DNA of 64,000 bases, from NCBI GenBank assembly GCA_040349255.1, contig JBEQUE010000206.1:1-64000 (forward strand), given 5' to 3'. The notes below the pieces were generated by a model. It was not told where the DNA came from. It saw only the letters and a list, made by a program, of their open reading frames with translations, and searched no databases. The stretch comes from DATMER01 sp040349255 (GTDB taxonomy: Bacteria > Acidobacteriota > Thermoanaerobaculia > Multivoradales > UBA5704). The position numbers and the translations under genes are program-made. This document shows, piece after piece, positions 23,313-30,794 of this stretch; within the stretch, counting starts at the first letter, position 1; every line of letters starts with the position of its first letter.

Positions 23313-24569
23313 ATGGACGACACGACGGATCTGCAGACGGACCGCCTCGAATGGCTCTGGAGGGCTCTTCTCGGAGCCGGGGTCCTGGCCCTCGTCCTCA
23401 CCACGTTCAAGAGCGACCGTCACGTCCATCCGCTGTACGACTTCGAGATCTTCTGGCGGGCCGGCCGGCGGCTTCTCGCCGGGAAGTCGCCCTACCGGGT
23501 CGACGGCTTCGTCAGCCCGCTGCCGCTCGCGGTCCTGTTCGCGCCTCTCGCCCTGCTGCCCCGGCTTTCGGCCTGGTTCGTCTACGTCCTGGCGACCGTC
23601 GGCCTGCTCCTGAAGGCCGCGCAGCGCCGGGCGCGGTGGGCCGGATGGGCGCTGCTGTCCTTTCCCGTGCTCTTCACGTTCTTCGTTGGCCAGGTCGACC
23701 TGCCTCTCGCCCTGTCCGCCGCGCTCCTCGGGCCGCTCTCCTTTCCGCTCCTTCTCGCCAAGCCCCAGGTCGCCTTCGTGGCGGTCCCGTGGTTCCTCGG
23801 CCACCCGGACCGGCGCCGGCTCGCCCTCGGGATCGCCGCGGCGCTCGGGATGCTCCTCCTCTGCTTCTGGCTGCGCCCGGGCTGGATCGGCGAGTGGCGG
23901 GCGGCCGAGCCCACGATCGCCGACTACTCCGAGCACGACTCGAACCTCTACCGCTTCGTGCCGGCCGGAGCCCGGACGGCCTTCGTCTGGATCCTCTCCC
24001 CGGTCGTGCTCGTCCTGGGCGCCTGGCTGCGCGAGCGCCGGGATTCCTGGGCCCTCCTGCACCTGTTCGACCCGGTCACCAACATCTACTCGGCCGCGGT
24101 GCTCGCGGAGTGGATCGGCCCGCTCGAAGCTGTCCTCTCCTGGGCGGCGTTCCTCGCGGTGGGGTCCTACGTCCATCACGGCGCCCCGATGTTCGTGGTC
24201 GCCCTGGCAATCCTCGCCCGCCGCTGGTATGCGCGGCCTACCGTGCCCGTGCCCGAGCCGGAGGCTCCGCAGGAGGTTCGGGACCATCGCGTCACGCGGA
24301 TACGTCAGTCGGCGAGGCGTTCCATCAGGGCCTTGAAGCTCGGCGAGATCTCCGTTTCACCCTGGACGATCGGGCAGTCCTTGTCATTGCGCCGGCGCCC
24401 GGCGTCGAAGCAGACCGGAGCGCCGTCCGGTCCGAGAGCGAACGGGATGCAGCCGGCCGGCTCGATCGGGAGCCGGAACAGAGCCTCCTCCAGGCCGGCG
24501 AGCGTGGCGCCCGGCGGGTTGGGGAGCAGCCGCAGCGGACCCAGATCGACCGCGGTCTCCCAGGTGTAG
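23313..24569 (+). CDS. DUF2029 / GT87-like membrane mannosyltransferase, with an extended tail overlapping the opposite gene
   Basis: The protein has about nine hydrophobic helices and the family motif HPLYDFEIFWRAGRRLLAGKSPYRVDGFVSPLPLAVLFAPLALLP near the start. GT87 enzymes use polyprenyl-phosphate mannose on the outer membrane leaflet side. I took the ATG giving MDDTTDLQTDRLEW. The membrane domain ends near 24240. The last ~90 residues are Ser/Arg-rich and lie antisense to the SUKH-like gene (265-nt overlap), so they probably reflect a missing stop or frameshift rather than a functional domain. Confidence 0.65.
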   Translation: MDDTTDLQTDRLEWLWRALLGAGVLALVLTTFKSDRHVHPLYDFEIFWRAGRRLLAGKSPYRVDGFVSPLPLAVLFAPLALLPRLSAWFVYVLATVGLLLKAAQRRARWAGWALLSFPVLFTFFVGQVDLPLALSAALLGPLSFPLLLAKPQVAFVAVPWFLGHPDRRRLALGIAAALGMLLLCFWLRPGWIGEWRAAEPTIADYSEHDSNLYRFVPAGARTAFVWILSPVVLVLGAWLRERRDSWALLHLFDPVTNIYSAAVLAEWIGPLEAVLSWAAFLAVGSYVHHGAPMFVVALAILARRWYARPTVPVPEPEAPQEVRDHRVTRIRQSARRSIRALKLGEISVSPWTIGQSLSLRRRPASKQTGAPSGPRANGMQPAGSIGSRNRASSRPASVAPGGLGSSRSGPRSTAVSQV

Positions 24570-24760
24570 CCGGTGACGAGCTGCTCGAAGAGGGGAGGGA
24601 AGCGGCCGGGCAGACGGGCATAGAGCGGGTCGAGGACCTCGCGCCCGGCGATCGCCGGGCGGGCGGACAGCCCGAACGCTGCCGCGAAGCGCTTGAGGAG
24701 CGCGGCGTCGCCGAGCCTGCCGAACGGCACCCGGGCCGCCGCCGAGGACGAGCCAGCCAT
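24305..24760 (-). CDS. SUKH/SMI1-KNR4-like protein
   Basis: The 151-residue protein ends in a pattern typical of the SUKH fold: LPGRFPPLFEQLVTGY, then a strand block CIPFALGPDGAPVCFDAG, DCPIVQ and the closing helix ISPSFKALMERL. Many SUKH proteins are immunity proteins of polymorphic toxins, but others are general adaptors and there is no toxin gene next to this one. The N-terminus (~40 residues, AALLKRFAAAFGL) is helical. The assignment is by pattern only. Confidence 0.55.
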   Translation of the reverse strand: MAGSSSAAARVPFGRLGDAALLKRFAAAFGLSARPAIAGREVLDPLYARLPGRFPPLFEQLVTGYTWETAVDLGPLRLLPNPPGATLAGLEEALFRLPIEPAGCIPFALGPDGAPVCFDAGRRRNDKDCPIVQGETEISPSFKALMERLAD

Positions 24761-24831
24761 CGTGGAGCCTCTCCGATTCCCAGTCCTAAAAGCTGGGAGC
24801 TATCTTGCCACGGGTCGAGGCCGGGCGCCAG

Positions 24832-25647
24832 TCAGCGCCAGACGCCCTCGCGGCCTTCGACCACTCGGCCGTGCCGGGCCAGGAAGTGGTCGACCAGCGA
24901 GCGGGCGATGCTCAGCCTGGACGGCAGGAGGGGGAGGTCGTCGGGCGTGAACCAGCGGGCGTCCTCGATCTCGGCCGGATCGATGCGCAACTCGCCGCCG
25001 GCGTACTCGGCCAGGAAGCCGATCATGAGAGAGTTGGGGAACGGCCACGGCTGGCTGCCGAAGTAGCGTACGTTCCGGACCTCGACGCCGACCTCCTCCC
25101 GGATCTCCCGGACCACGGCCTCCTCCAGCGACTCGCCCGGCTCCACGAAGCCGGCGATGGTGCTGTAGACCCCTTCGGCGAAGTGGGGCGAGCGGGCGAG
25201 GAGCATCCGCTCTCCGTCCTCGATGAGCGTGATGACGGCGGGGGAGAGGCGCGGGAAGTGCTGGAGGCCGCAGCGCGGACAGGTGCGCGAGCGTTCGCCG
25301 GAGCTCGGGACCGTCCCGGCGCCGCACCGGCCGCAGAACCGGTGGTTGCGGTCCCACTCCAGGAGCTGGATCGCCCGGCCGGCGAGCTTCCAGGCGTCCT
25401 CGTCCATCCGGCTCCAGAGCTTGCGCAGGCCGAGGAACGCCATGCTCTCCGGCGGCTCGATCCCGGCCTCCAGGCCGACGGCATAGAGGGTCGTTCCCTG
25501 GAATTCGCCGATCTGGAGAGGCTCCGCAGCCGCCGGGAGCCCGAGCGCCGACCATTCTGTCGCCTCCAGCGCCGACGCCGGACCTTCCGACCGGACAAGC
25601 AGCTCCTGCCCCCGGAACGCGAACCACCAGGCGGTCTCCATCTTCAT
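24832..25647 (-). CDS. nudC: NAD+ diphosphatase (NADH pyrophosphatase)
   Basis: The enzyme cleaves NAD(H) to NMN(H) and AMP and can remove NAD caps from RNA. The 271-residue protein has the four-cysteine zinc ribbon (CGRCGAG...CPRCG, about residues 109-127), the Nudix box GFVEPGESLEEAVVREIREEVGVE, and the NudC-specific tail SQPWPFPNSLM. Length is typical. The ATG at 25647 is preceded by a -10-like TAGAGT and no Shine-Dalgarno. Confidence 0.95.
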   Translation of the reverse strand: MKMETAWWFAFRGQELLVRSEGPASALEATEWSALGLPAAAEPLQIGEFQGTTLYAVGLEAGIEPPESMAFLGLRKLWSRMDEDAWKLAGRAIQLLEWDRNHRFCGRCGAGTVPSSGERSRTCPRCGLQHFPRLSPAVITLIEDGERMLLARSPHFAEGVYSTIAGFVEPGESLEEAVVREIREEVGVEVRNVRYFGSQPWPFPNSLMIGFLAEYAGGELRIDPAEIEDARWFTPDDLPLLPSRLSIARSLVDHFLARHGRVVEGREGVWR

Positions 25648-25653
25648 GGGAAG

Positions 25654-25659
25654 ACTCTA
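25654..25659 (-). promoter_or_regulatory. Putative -10 (TAGAGT) for nudC
   Basis: On the minus strand TAGAGT ends 6 nt before the ATG, with CTTCCC between. This is leaderless-type spacing. Confidence 0.35.
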
Positions 25660-25691
25660 TGGCAGGAGGACGGGAGAGGCCATCCTTCCGC

Positions 25692-25768
25692 CTCTGAGAT
25701 CAACCTTTCGGCGTCGCGACCAAGCCTCTCGTCGTCGCGACCAGACCTGTTAGCGTCGCGACGCCTCT
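25692..25768. repeat. Degenerate 21-bp tandem repeat array, about 4 units
   Basis: GTCGCGAC recurs at 25713, 25734 and 25755, exactly 21 bp apart, inside units reading CCTCTCGTCGTCGCGACCA or close to it. A more degenerate unit lies at 25692. GTCGCGAC is itself a palindrome. The array fills most of the gap between the nudC start and the stop of the phosphatase gene. On the minus strand it translates as a heptapeptide repeat (RDAERLI and variants), with no initiation signal of its own. Confidence 0.7.
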
Positions 25769-26191
25769 TTATCTCGCAAGCCCCAGCAGGTGATTCGCGA
25801 ACACGTCGTTGAACAGCGCCCCCGGGCGGCGCTGGCGGAGGTGGGTAACCGTCTCGGGGCCCGGCATGCCGAGCTGGTGCAGGATCAGGCCGGCGACCAG
25901 GGCGGAGCGGTTGAAACCCATGCCGCAGTGCGAGAGAACCTTGTGGCCGGCTTCCACCATTGAGGCGCCGAGACGGACCACCGCCTCGAGCTTCGCCATG
26001 TCCGGGAGATCCTCGTCGTAGATCGGGTAGTAGATGTAGAGCACGTGGTTCGGCATGGTCGGCACGCAGTGGTCCAGGTCGCCTTCCAGGTCGATCACCA
26101 CCGTGATGCCGTGCTCTTCCACCGGCGCCCAGTCCTCGATCTTGGGGGACAGGTAGAGGCAGCCCTTGTCGTCCAGGCAGATGATGTCCAT
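25769..26191 (-). CDS. Dual-specificity protein phosphatase
   Basis: The 140-residue protein is a minimal cysteine-based phosphatase. The P-loop is HCGMGFNRSALVAGLIL (HCx5R), with the general-acid Asp probably in YPIYDEDLPD. The N-terminus (ICLDDKGCLYLSPKIEDWAPVEEHGITVVIDLEGD) fits the DSPc fold. It would dephosphorylate Ser/Thr/Tyr or a small phosphorylated molecule. No kinase gene is adjacent. Confidence 0.9.
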   Translation of the reverse strand: MDIICLDDKGCLYLSPKIEDWAPVEEHGITVVIDLEGDLDHCVPTMPNHVLYIYYPIYDEDLPDMAKLEAVVRLGASMVEAGHKVLSHCGMGFNRSALVAGLILHQLGMPGPETVTHLRQRRPGALFNDVFANHLLGLAR

Positions 26192-26197
26192 GCGACG

Positions 26198-26203
26198 AGT
26201 CTA
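26198..26203 (-). promoter_or_regulatory. Putative -10 (TAGACT) for the phosphatase gene
   Basis: On the minus strand TAGACT ends 6 nt before the ATG at 26191, with CGTCGC between. Confidence 0.4.
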
Positions 26204-26302
26204 CGACATCGGGGTGTAACGGCAACCCTGCCTCCTCCGCCTCGTATGGGAGTAAGCTTTCGGGTATCCCTGCGCGAACGAGCGCGAAAGGAGTGTGTGG
26301 TC

Positions 26303-27433
26303 ATGAACACTGGATGGAACCGGGTTCCGGCTCTGCTGGGTGTGGCTCTTCTGGCTTCTCTGCCCGCCGCCGCGGCATCGGGCGTGGTGACTCTGTCGAA
26401 CTCTCATGCCAAGGGGGCTGAGCCGGTCTGGACGGCCGAGCGGTTCGCCGCCGCTCGCGAGATGCCGCTGCAGGCCCCAATGCAGGAGATCGATTACCGC
26501 GACGACCTGTCAGGCATTCCGGAGGCCTCGTCGTGGCTGGCGGACGAGTCGGTGACCGGCTTCTCCGCGGAAGGCCGCGCGCCGATCGCCGGCATCCGGG
26601 CCGACGGCTCGAACCGGCTGTTCGAGGCCGCCGACCGCGAGATGGCGCTGGCGGCCGAGGACGACCTCGGCTCCGTCCATGAGCCGGCCAACGGGAACGC
26701 CAACAACTACTTCACCAGCGCCCGGCTGGTGCCCACGTCCGCCGACCGCAGCTACCCGTACTCGACCGTCGGCAAGCTCTTCTTCCACATCCCGAACAAG
26801 GGCGACTTCTACTGCTCCGCCACGGTGATCCGGGCGCGGATCATCGCCACCGCGGGCCAGTGCGTCCACAGCGGCACGGCGAACCCCGGCTTCTACTCCG
26901 ACTTCGTGTTCGCCCCGGCCTACCGCGACGGCACTGCCCCGCTCAACACCTGGGAGTGGGAGTACGTGGTCATCCACAACACCTGGACCGGCGGCAACGG
27001 CAAGCTCCCGAACGCCGCGGACTACGCCCTGATCGAGCTGGAGGACAAGGTCATCAACGGCGCCACCCGGAAGGTCGGCGATGTGGCCGGCTATCTCGGC
27101 TACGTGATCCAGCGCCTGCGTCCCAACCACGCCCACCTGCTCGGCTACCCGAGCAACTTCGACAGCGGCGAGAAGCTCCACCAGGTGACCGCCCAGGCGC
27201 TGCGCAATGCGAACCCGAACAACGTCGAGTATGGCTCCGACATGCGGAGCGGCTCGGGCGGCGGTCCGCTGATCCAGGACTTCGGCGACAACCCCTCGCT
27301 CGCCAAGTGGATCGGCGTGCTCTCGTACTACAACACCTCGACCGCGGTGAAGGTGCAGGGCGCCTCGATCCCCGACTCCCGGTTCACCGGCCTGCTCAAC
27401 TCGGCCTGCGCACACCGGGCCGGGAACTGCTGA
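26303..27433 (+). CDS. Secreted trypsin/V8-like protein with altered catalytic residues
   Basis: The 376-residue protein has AAAGGAG 12 nt before its ATG and a Sec signal peptide (LLGVALLASLPAAAA). A pro-region of ~125 residues precedes an S1-like domain. Where the catalytic histidine is expected (TAGHC) the sequence is IIATAGQCVHSG, with Gln186. Where the nucleophile is expected (S-G-G-P) it reads RSGSGGGPL, with Gly319 and a serine one place earlier. The Asp of NAADYALIEL is retained. The fold is clear, but activity is doubtful. It may be a pseudoprotease or use shifted residues. Confidence 0.8.
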   Translation: MNTGWNRVPALLGVALLASLPAAAASGVVTLSNSHAKGAEPVWTAERFAAAREMPLQAPMQEIDYRDDLSGIPEASSWLADESVTGFSAEGRAPIAGIRADGSNRLFEAADREMALAAEDDLGSVHEPANGNANNYFTSARLVPTSADRSYPYSTVGKLFFHIPNKGDFYCSATVIRARIIATAGQCVHSGTANPGFYSDFVFAPAYRDGTAPLNTWEWEYVVIHNTWTGGNGKLPNAADYALIELEDKVINGATRKVGDVAGYLGYVIQRLRPNHAHLLGYPSNFDSGEKLHQVTAQALRNANPNNVEYGSDMRSGSGGGPLIQDFGDNPSLAKWIGVLSYYNTSTAVKVQGASIPDSRFTGLLNSACAHRAGNC

Positions 27434-27462
27434 AGGGTTGATCCCATCCGTCCTCTCCCCGA

Positions 27463-27489
27463 CCCTCTCCCTCGGGTCGAGGGAGAGGG
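27463..27489. terminator. Bidirectional hairpin between convergent genes
   Basis: CCCTCTCCCTC and GAGGGAGAGGG form a perfect 11-bp inverted repeat with a 5-nt loop, 29 nt after the stop of the protease-like gene and 26 nt from the stop of the facing flavoprotein gene. There is no U tract, so a bidirectional terminator or mRNA 3' end stabiliser is likely. Confidence 0.6.
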
Positions 27490-27515
27490 CGCCCCCACCC
27501 TTCGCTTCTCAGGCC

Positions 27516-28442
27516 TTACACATCCTGCTTCCTCAGGTGCTGATCGATCATGAGCGCGGCGATGTTGCCGGTGCCCATGGCCACGGCGACCTGCTGGGTC
27601 ATGGGCCGGAGGTCGCCCGCGATCCAGACGCCCGGAACGTTGGTGTCTCCGCGCTGCGACTTCGGCTGGGCGTGCTCGCCGGTCGGGGCGATCTCGACGC
27701 CGAGCTGCTGCGCGAGGTCGGTTCTCCCGCGCGCCGGGCTGGAGACGAAGAAGGCATCGGCGGTGAGGACGGTGCCGTCCGCGAGCTCCAGGCCCTTGAG
27801 ATTGCGCTTCTCTCCGATCAGCCGCTTGATCGTGCCGGGGATCAGCGGGATGTTCTTCTCCGCGAGCTTCGCCGCGTGGCGCTCCGTCAGCTCAGTGTCG
27901 GCCGTGGCCAGGATGCGCAGCCGGTCCGTGTAGCGCGAGAGGCCGACCGCCGTGCCGGCCGCCCGCTCGGCCGGGCCTACGGCGATCACGATCGTGTCCT
28001 TGCCCTGGATCTCGGGCGCCTCGCAGTCGGTGCAGTAGAACAGGTTGCCCTTGCCGGCATAGGCGAAGCAGGGCGCGAAATCGCCGTCCACCAGCGGATG
28101 GAAGCGAGCCACGCCGGTGGCGAGGAGCAAGGTGCGGCCGTGCCACTGCTCGCCCTTCTCGCCGGTCAGGAGGAAGTCGCCCTCCCGGCCTTCGGCTCTT
28201 ACCACGTTGCCGCGCACGACCACGGCGCCCATCTCCACGGCCTGGTCCCGGAGCCGCTTCTGGATGTCGATGCCGCGCACGGCCGGCATGCCGGGCACGT
28301 TCCAGAGCTGCTCCAGGGTGAAGAAGAGCGGACCGGTCACGCGGTCGATCACCAGCGCCTTCCGCTCATGCCAGGCCAGGTGGAGGGCGGCGCTCAGGCC
28401 GGCCGGCCCGCCGCCCACGATCAGGGTGTCATAGAGAGTCAT
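27516..28442 (-). CDS. Thioredoxin reductase-like FAD-dependent oxidoreductase
   Basis: The 308-residue flavoprotein has the FAD-binding fold LIVGGGPAGLSAALHLA at the start, a redox CxxC (FYCTDCEAP, about residues 137-144), and the second FAD motif NVPGVWIAGDL near the end. The middle NAD(P)-binding loop is present but atypical (VIAVGPAERAAGTAV). Proteins of this size reduce thioredoxin-like or other disulfide partners. It is transcribed divergently from the MNIO locus, whose small protein also carries CxxC. Confidence 0.85.
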   Translation of the reverse strand: MTLYDTLIVGGGPAGLSAALHLAWHERKALVIDRVTGPLFFTLEQLWNVPGMPAVRGIDIQKRLRDQAVEMGAVVVRGNVVRAEGREGDFLLTGEKGEQWHGRTLLLATGVARFHPLVDGDFAPCFAYAGKGNLFYCTDCEAPEIQGKDTIVIAVGPAERAAGTAVGLSRYTDRLRILATADTELTERHAAKLAEKNIPLIPGTIKRLIGEKRNLKGLELADGTVLTADAFFVSSPARGRTDLAQQLGVEIAPTGEHAQPKSQRGDTNVPGVWIAGDLRPMTQQVAVAMGTGNIAALMIDQHLRKQDV

Positions 28443-28448
28443 GGCGAA

Positions 28449-28454
28449 ATTCTA
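28449..28454 (-). promoter_or_regulatory. Putative -10 (TAGAAT) for the flavoprotein gene
   Basis: On the minus strand TAGAAT ends 6 nt before the ATG at 28442, with TTCGCC between. Confidence 0.4.
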
Positions 28455-28567
28455 TCCGCTTCGCTGTAACGATCCACACCTCTCCGAGCCTGAAAGAGCA
28501 CTGGCGAGCGGACGGGCAGCCGGCGAGGGGCCGAGCGACGTCGATCCAAACCACGAAAGGAGATCCT

Positions 28568-28768
28568 ATGCCCGAAATCGCAAGAAAGCAGGGAGTGAAG
28601 CAGGTGGTCATCGCCCTCAATGACACGACGAATTTCAAGGACCTTGTCCATGCCCTGGAGCGCGTCCTGACGGTTCCCGAGCTTCCGGGAATCAAGGGCT
28701 GCTCCCCATGCCTGTCCGGCCTGGACCGGCTCGTCATTGAAAACCCTGTCCTTCCGGCCATCCGCTGA
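28568..28768 (+). CDS. Small protein with C-terminal GCSPCLSG motif, MNIO-locus precursor candidate
   Basis: The ATG is preceded by AAAGGAGATCCT, a strong ribosome-binding site. The 66-residue product has no signal peptide. Its N-terminal ~40 residues look like a compact beta-alpha leader (MPEIARKQGVKQVVIALND...KDLVHALERVL). A short tail then holds its only two cysteines, in GIKGCSPCLSGLDRLVIENP (Cys45, Cys48). It lies 43 bp before an MNIO (DUF692) oxidase gene. MNIO enzymes modify cysteine-containing peptides, so this is the natural precursor candidate. Direct evidence of modification is lacking. Confidence 0.65.
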   Translation: MPEIARKQGVKQVVIALNDTTNFKDLVHALERVLTVPELPGIKGCSPCLSGLDRLVIENPVLPAIR

Positions 28769-28811
28769 GCGCCGCCTGTCCGCACGCCGGCCCCACTCAC
28801 GAGGAGCGCCC

Positions 28812-29732
28812 ATGGAGAGCATCGCCCCCGTCCCGCCGCTCGGCATCGGCCTGGCCTACCAGCCCGCCCTGCGGCCCTATATTGAGGAGAGGCGGGAGAC
28901 CTTCGACTATCTGGAGACCGTGCCGGACCTGCTGTGGACCGACCTCGGCGCCGGCCGCGAGCCGCGCTACCTGGACGACGAGGAGGGCCTCTCGTTCCTG
29001 GAGCGCTGGGCGGCGGGCAGGCCGGTGATCCCGCACGGCATCGGGCTGTCCATCGGCACCGACCACCGGTTCAACCGCGGCCAGCTCGACCAGATCGGGA
29101 AGTGGCTCGGCCGCTTCGGCTTCCCGTGGCACAGCGACCACCTGGCCTTCAATCTGGCCGAGCACGGGATCGACGAGATCAACGCCGGCGTGACCCTGCC
29201 GCTGCCGCGCGACCGGGCGACCCTGGAGTCGCTGGCGCCGCGCGTGGCCGAGGTCCAGCGCCGCATCCCGGTGCCCTTCCTGCTGGAGAACAACGTCTAT
29301 TTCTTCGAGATGCCCGGCGAGGAGATGACCGACGCCGAGTTTCTCAACGCGCTCTGCGAGACCACCGGCTGCGGCCTCCTGCTCGACCTGCACAACGTCT
29401 ACTGCAACGGCCGCAACCACGGCGCCGACCCCTACCGGCTGCTGGGCGAGCTGGATCTGTCGAAGGTGCTGGAGATCCACGTGGCCGGCGGCATGGAGCA
29501 CGAAGGCTGGTGGCTCGACGCTCACTGCGGACCGCTGCCGGACACGGTCTGGGGCCTCCTGGACTACGCCCTGCCGCGCTGCCCGAACCTCGGCGGCGTG
29601 ACGTTCGAGATGCTGGGCTCCTGGTTCGTGGAGGTCGGAAGCGAGCGCCTGGAGGCGGAGCTGACCGGTCTCCGGGAGATGTGGCACCGGCACCGTCCGG
29701 CGCCGATGCGCGTCGTGGGAGCGGTGGCGTGA
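28812..29732 (+). CDS. MNIO (DUF692/UPF0276) multinuclear iron oxidative enzyme
   Basis: The 306-residue TIM-barrel protein shows the metal-ligand pattern of the family: His75 (PHGIGLS), WHSDHLAF with His107, Asp109 and His110, LENN at 159, DLHN at 192-195, EIHVAGG with His223, and DAHC at 236-239. Members, such as the methanobactin enzyme MbnB, oxidatively modify cysteines in ribosomal peptides using Fe(II)/Fe(III) and O2. The ATG at 28812 follows GAGGAG. It overlaps a partner gene by 4 nt (GTGA). Confidence 0.9.
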   Translation: MESIAPVPPLGIGLAYQPALRPYIEERRETFDYLETVPDLLWTDLGAGREPRYLDDEEGLSFLERWAAGRPVIPHGIGLSIGTDHRFNRGQLDQIGKWLGRFGFPWHSDHLAFNLAEHGIDEINAGVTLPLPRDRATLESLAPRVAEVQRRIPVPFLLENNVYFFEMPGEEMTDAEFLNALCETTGCGLLLDLHNVYCNGRNHGADPYRLLGELDLSKVLEIHVAGGMEHEGWWLDAHCGPLPDTVWGLLDYALPRCPNLGGVTFEMLGSWFVEVGSERLEAELTGLREMWHRHRPAPMRVVGAVA

Positions 29733-30331
29733 GCGCGGCCGGGTTCCAGTCGGCCCTGGCCCGCATGGTGGTGGACCCCGATTTCCGGGACGGCGTGCGC
29801 GAGCGCGGCGAGGCCGCGCTCCCCGACGGGCTGTCGGACCTGGAGAGGGAGCGGCTGGTCCACGTGGCCGGCCATCCCGGCCTGGACGTCACCCGCACGC
29901 TGCACAAGGGGTTCCGGCTGAGCAAGCTGCTGACCTGGCTTCCGCTGACCTGCTCGGTGCTGGGCGGCGACGCCCTGGCGCGCGAGGTCGGCGAGTTCTG
30001 GCGCCGCCGGCTGCCGGTGACCTTCTACTACCTGGAAGAGGCGATCGGCTTCTGCGACCACCTGCTGGAACGGATGAGCGCGGGGGCGGAGCGCGACGTG
30101 GTCGCCTACGAGCGCGCCTCGCTGGAGCTGCAGCGGGCGCGGCCCGAGGGAGTTCCGGTGCCGCTCCAGGTCGTGCACCTGCGCCACGATCCGCAGGAGC
30201 TGCTCACGGCGCTGTCCCAGGGCGAGCCGCTGGCGGGCCTTTCCGAGCAGCCGTGCCGGCTGGTCGGAATCAAGGAGGACGGCTGCGTCGAGTGGCGGAT
30301 CCTCGAGCCTCAGAGCCTCCACCAGTCGTAA
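29729..30331 (+). CDS. MNIO partner protein
   Basis: The GTG overlaps the MNIO stop. The 200-residue protein has a helical N-terminal part (AGFQSALARMVVDPDFRDGVRERGEAALP...ERERLVHVAGHPGLDVTRTLHKGFRLSKLLTWLP) and a second half with EFWRRRLPVTFYYLEEAIGFCDHLLERM. Its position and size match the recognition partners that usually accompany MNIO enzymes and bring in the peptide leader. I cannot give a named family with confidence. Its 3' end overlaps the opposite lipoprotein gene by 22 nt. Confidence 0.65.
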   Translation: MSAAGFQSALARMVVDPDFRDGVRERGEAALPDGLSDLERERLVHVAGHPGLDVTRTLHKGFRLSKLLTWLPLTCSVLGGDALAREVGEFWRRRLPVTFYYLEEAIGFCDHLLERMSAGAERDVVAYERASLELQRARPEGVPVPLQVVHLRHDPQELLTALSQGEPLAGLSEQPCRLVGIKEDGCVEWRILEPQSLHQS

Positions 30332-30771
30332 TCGTTCTGCCCCGGGTCCCAGTAGATGTGGAAGGCGTCGCACTGGTCGTCGTGAAGGTTGATGCCCAGC
30401 CCCGTGCGGCCCGGCGGGTCGTCGGCCTTGATCGGTTCCGGGGTGATCTTCGCCTCCCTGGAGCAGAGCGAGCCCTGATCGCCGTCGCCCCAGGGGAACT
30501 TCAGGATCGAATGGCGGCTGGAGGGACCCACGGGCCCCTTGACGATGCCCACGATGAAGAGGTCGCCCTTGATCCCGGCGAAGGCGAAATCCTCGGTGCC
30601 GTCCTGGTCGAAATCGCCGTGGACGAGGCTCTGCGCGTCCCATTCGGTGTCCGGCTCACCCTGCCGGAGCAGGTCGGCGGCGGTGCGCGGGCCGGCCGGC
30701 CCGGGCGCGCCGGCGCAGCCGATGAGACCGATGAGGGAGACGGCGAGCAGGAGGGAGAGCGTGGTTTTCAT
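30310..30771 (-). CDS. Lipoprotein with EF-hand/FG-GAP-like loop
   Basis: The 153-residue protein has a lipoprotein signal peptide (MKTTLSLLLAVSLIGLIGC, lipobox LIGC). The mature part contains a calcium-binding-type loop GDFDQDGTEDFAFAG, as in FG-GAP repeat proteins, then a beta-rich region with no further match. It is probably membrane-anchored and exported. The gene lies 23 bp downstream of the thioesterase stop, in the same orientation, and may be the last gene of that operon. Confidence 0.7.
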   Translation of the reverse strand: MKTTLSLLLAVSLIGLIGCAGAPGPAGPRTAADLLRQGEPDTEWDAQSLVHGDFDQDGTEDFAFAGIKGDLFIVGIVKGPVGPSSRHSILKFPWGDGDQGSLCSREAKITPEPIKADDPPGRTGLGINLHDDQCDAFHIYWDPGQNDYDWWRL

Positions 30772-30794
30772 GGTCGATCCTCCGGCGGGAGATC

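Noticed and set aside
24305..24760. SUKH-like protein as the immunity partner of the RHS toxin
   Set aside because: The two lie about 25 kb apart, on unrelated transcripts, with many core genes between. Adjacency is normally expected.
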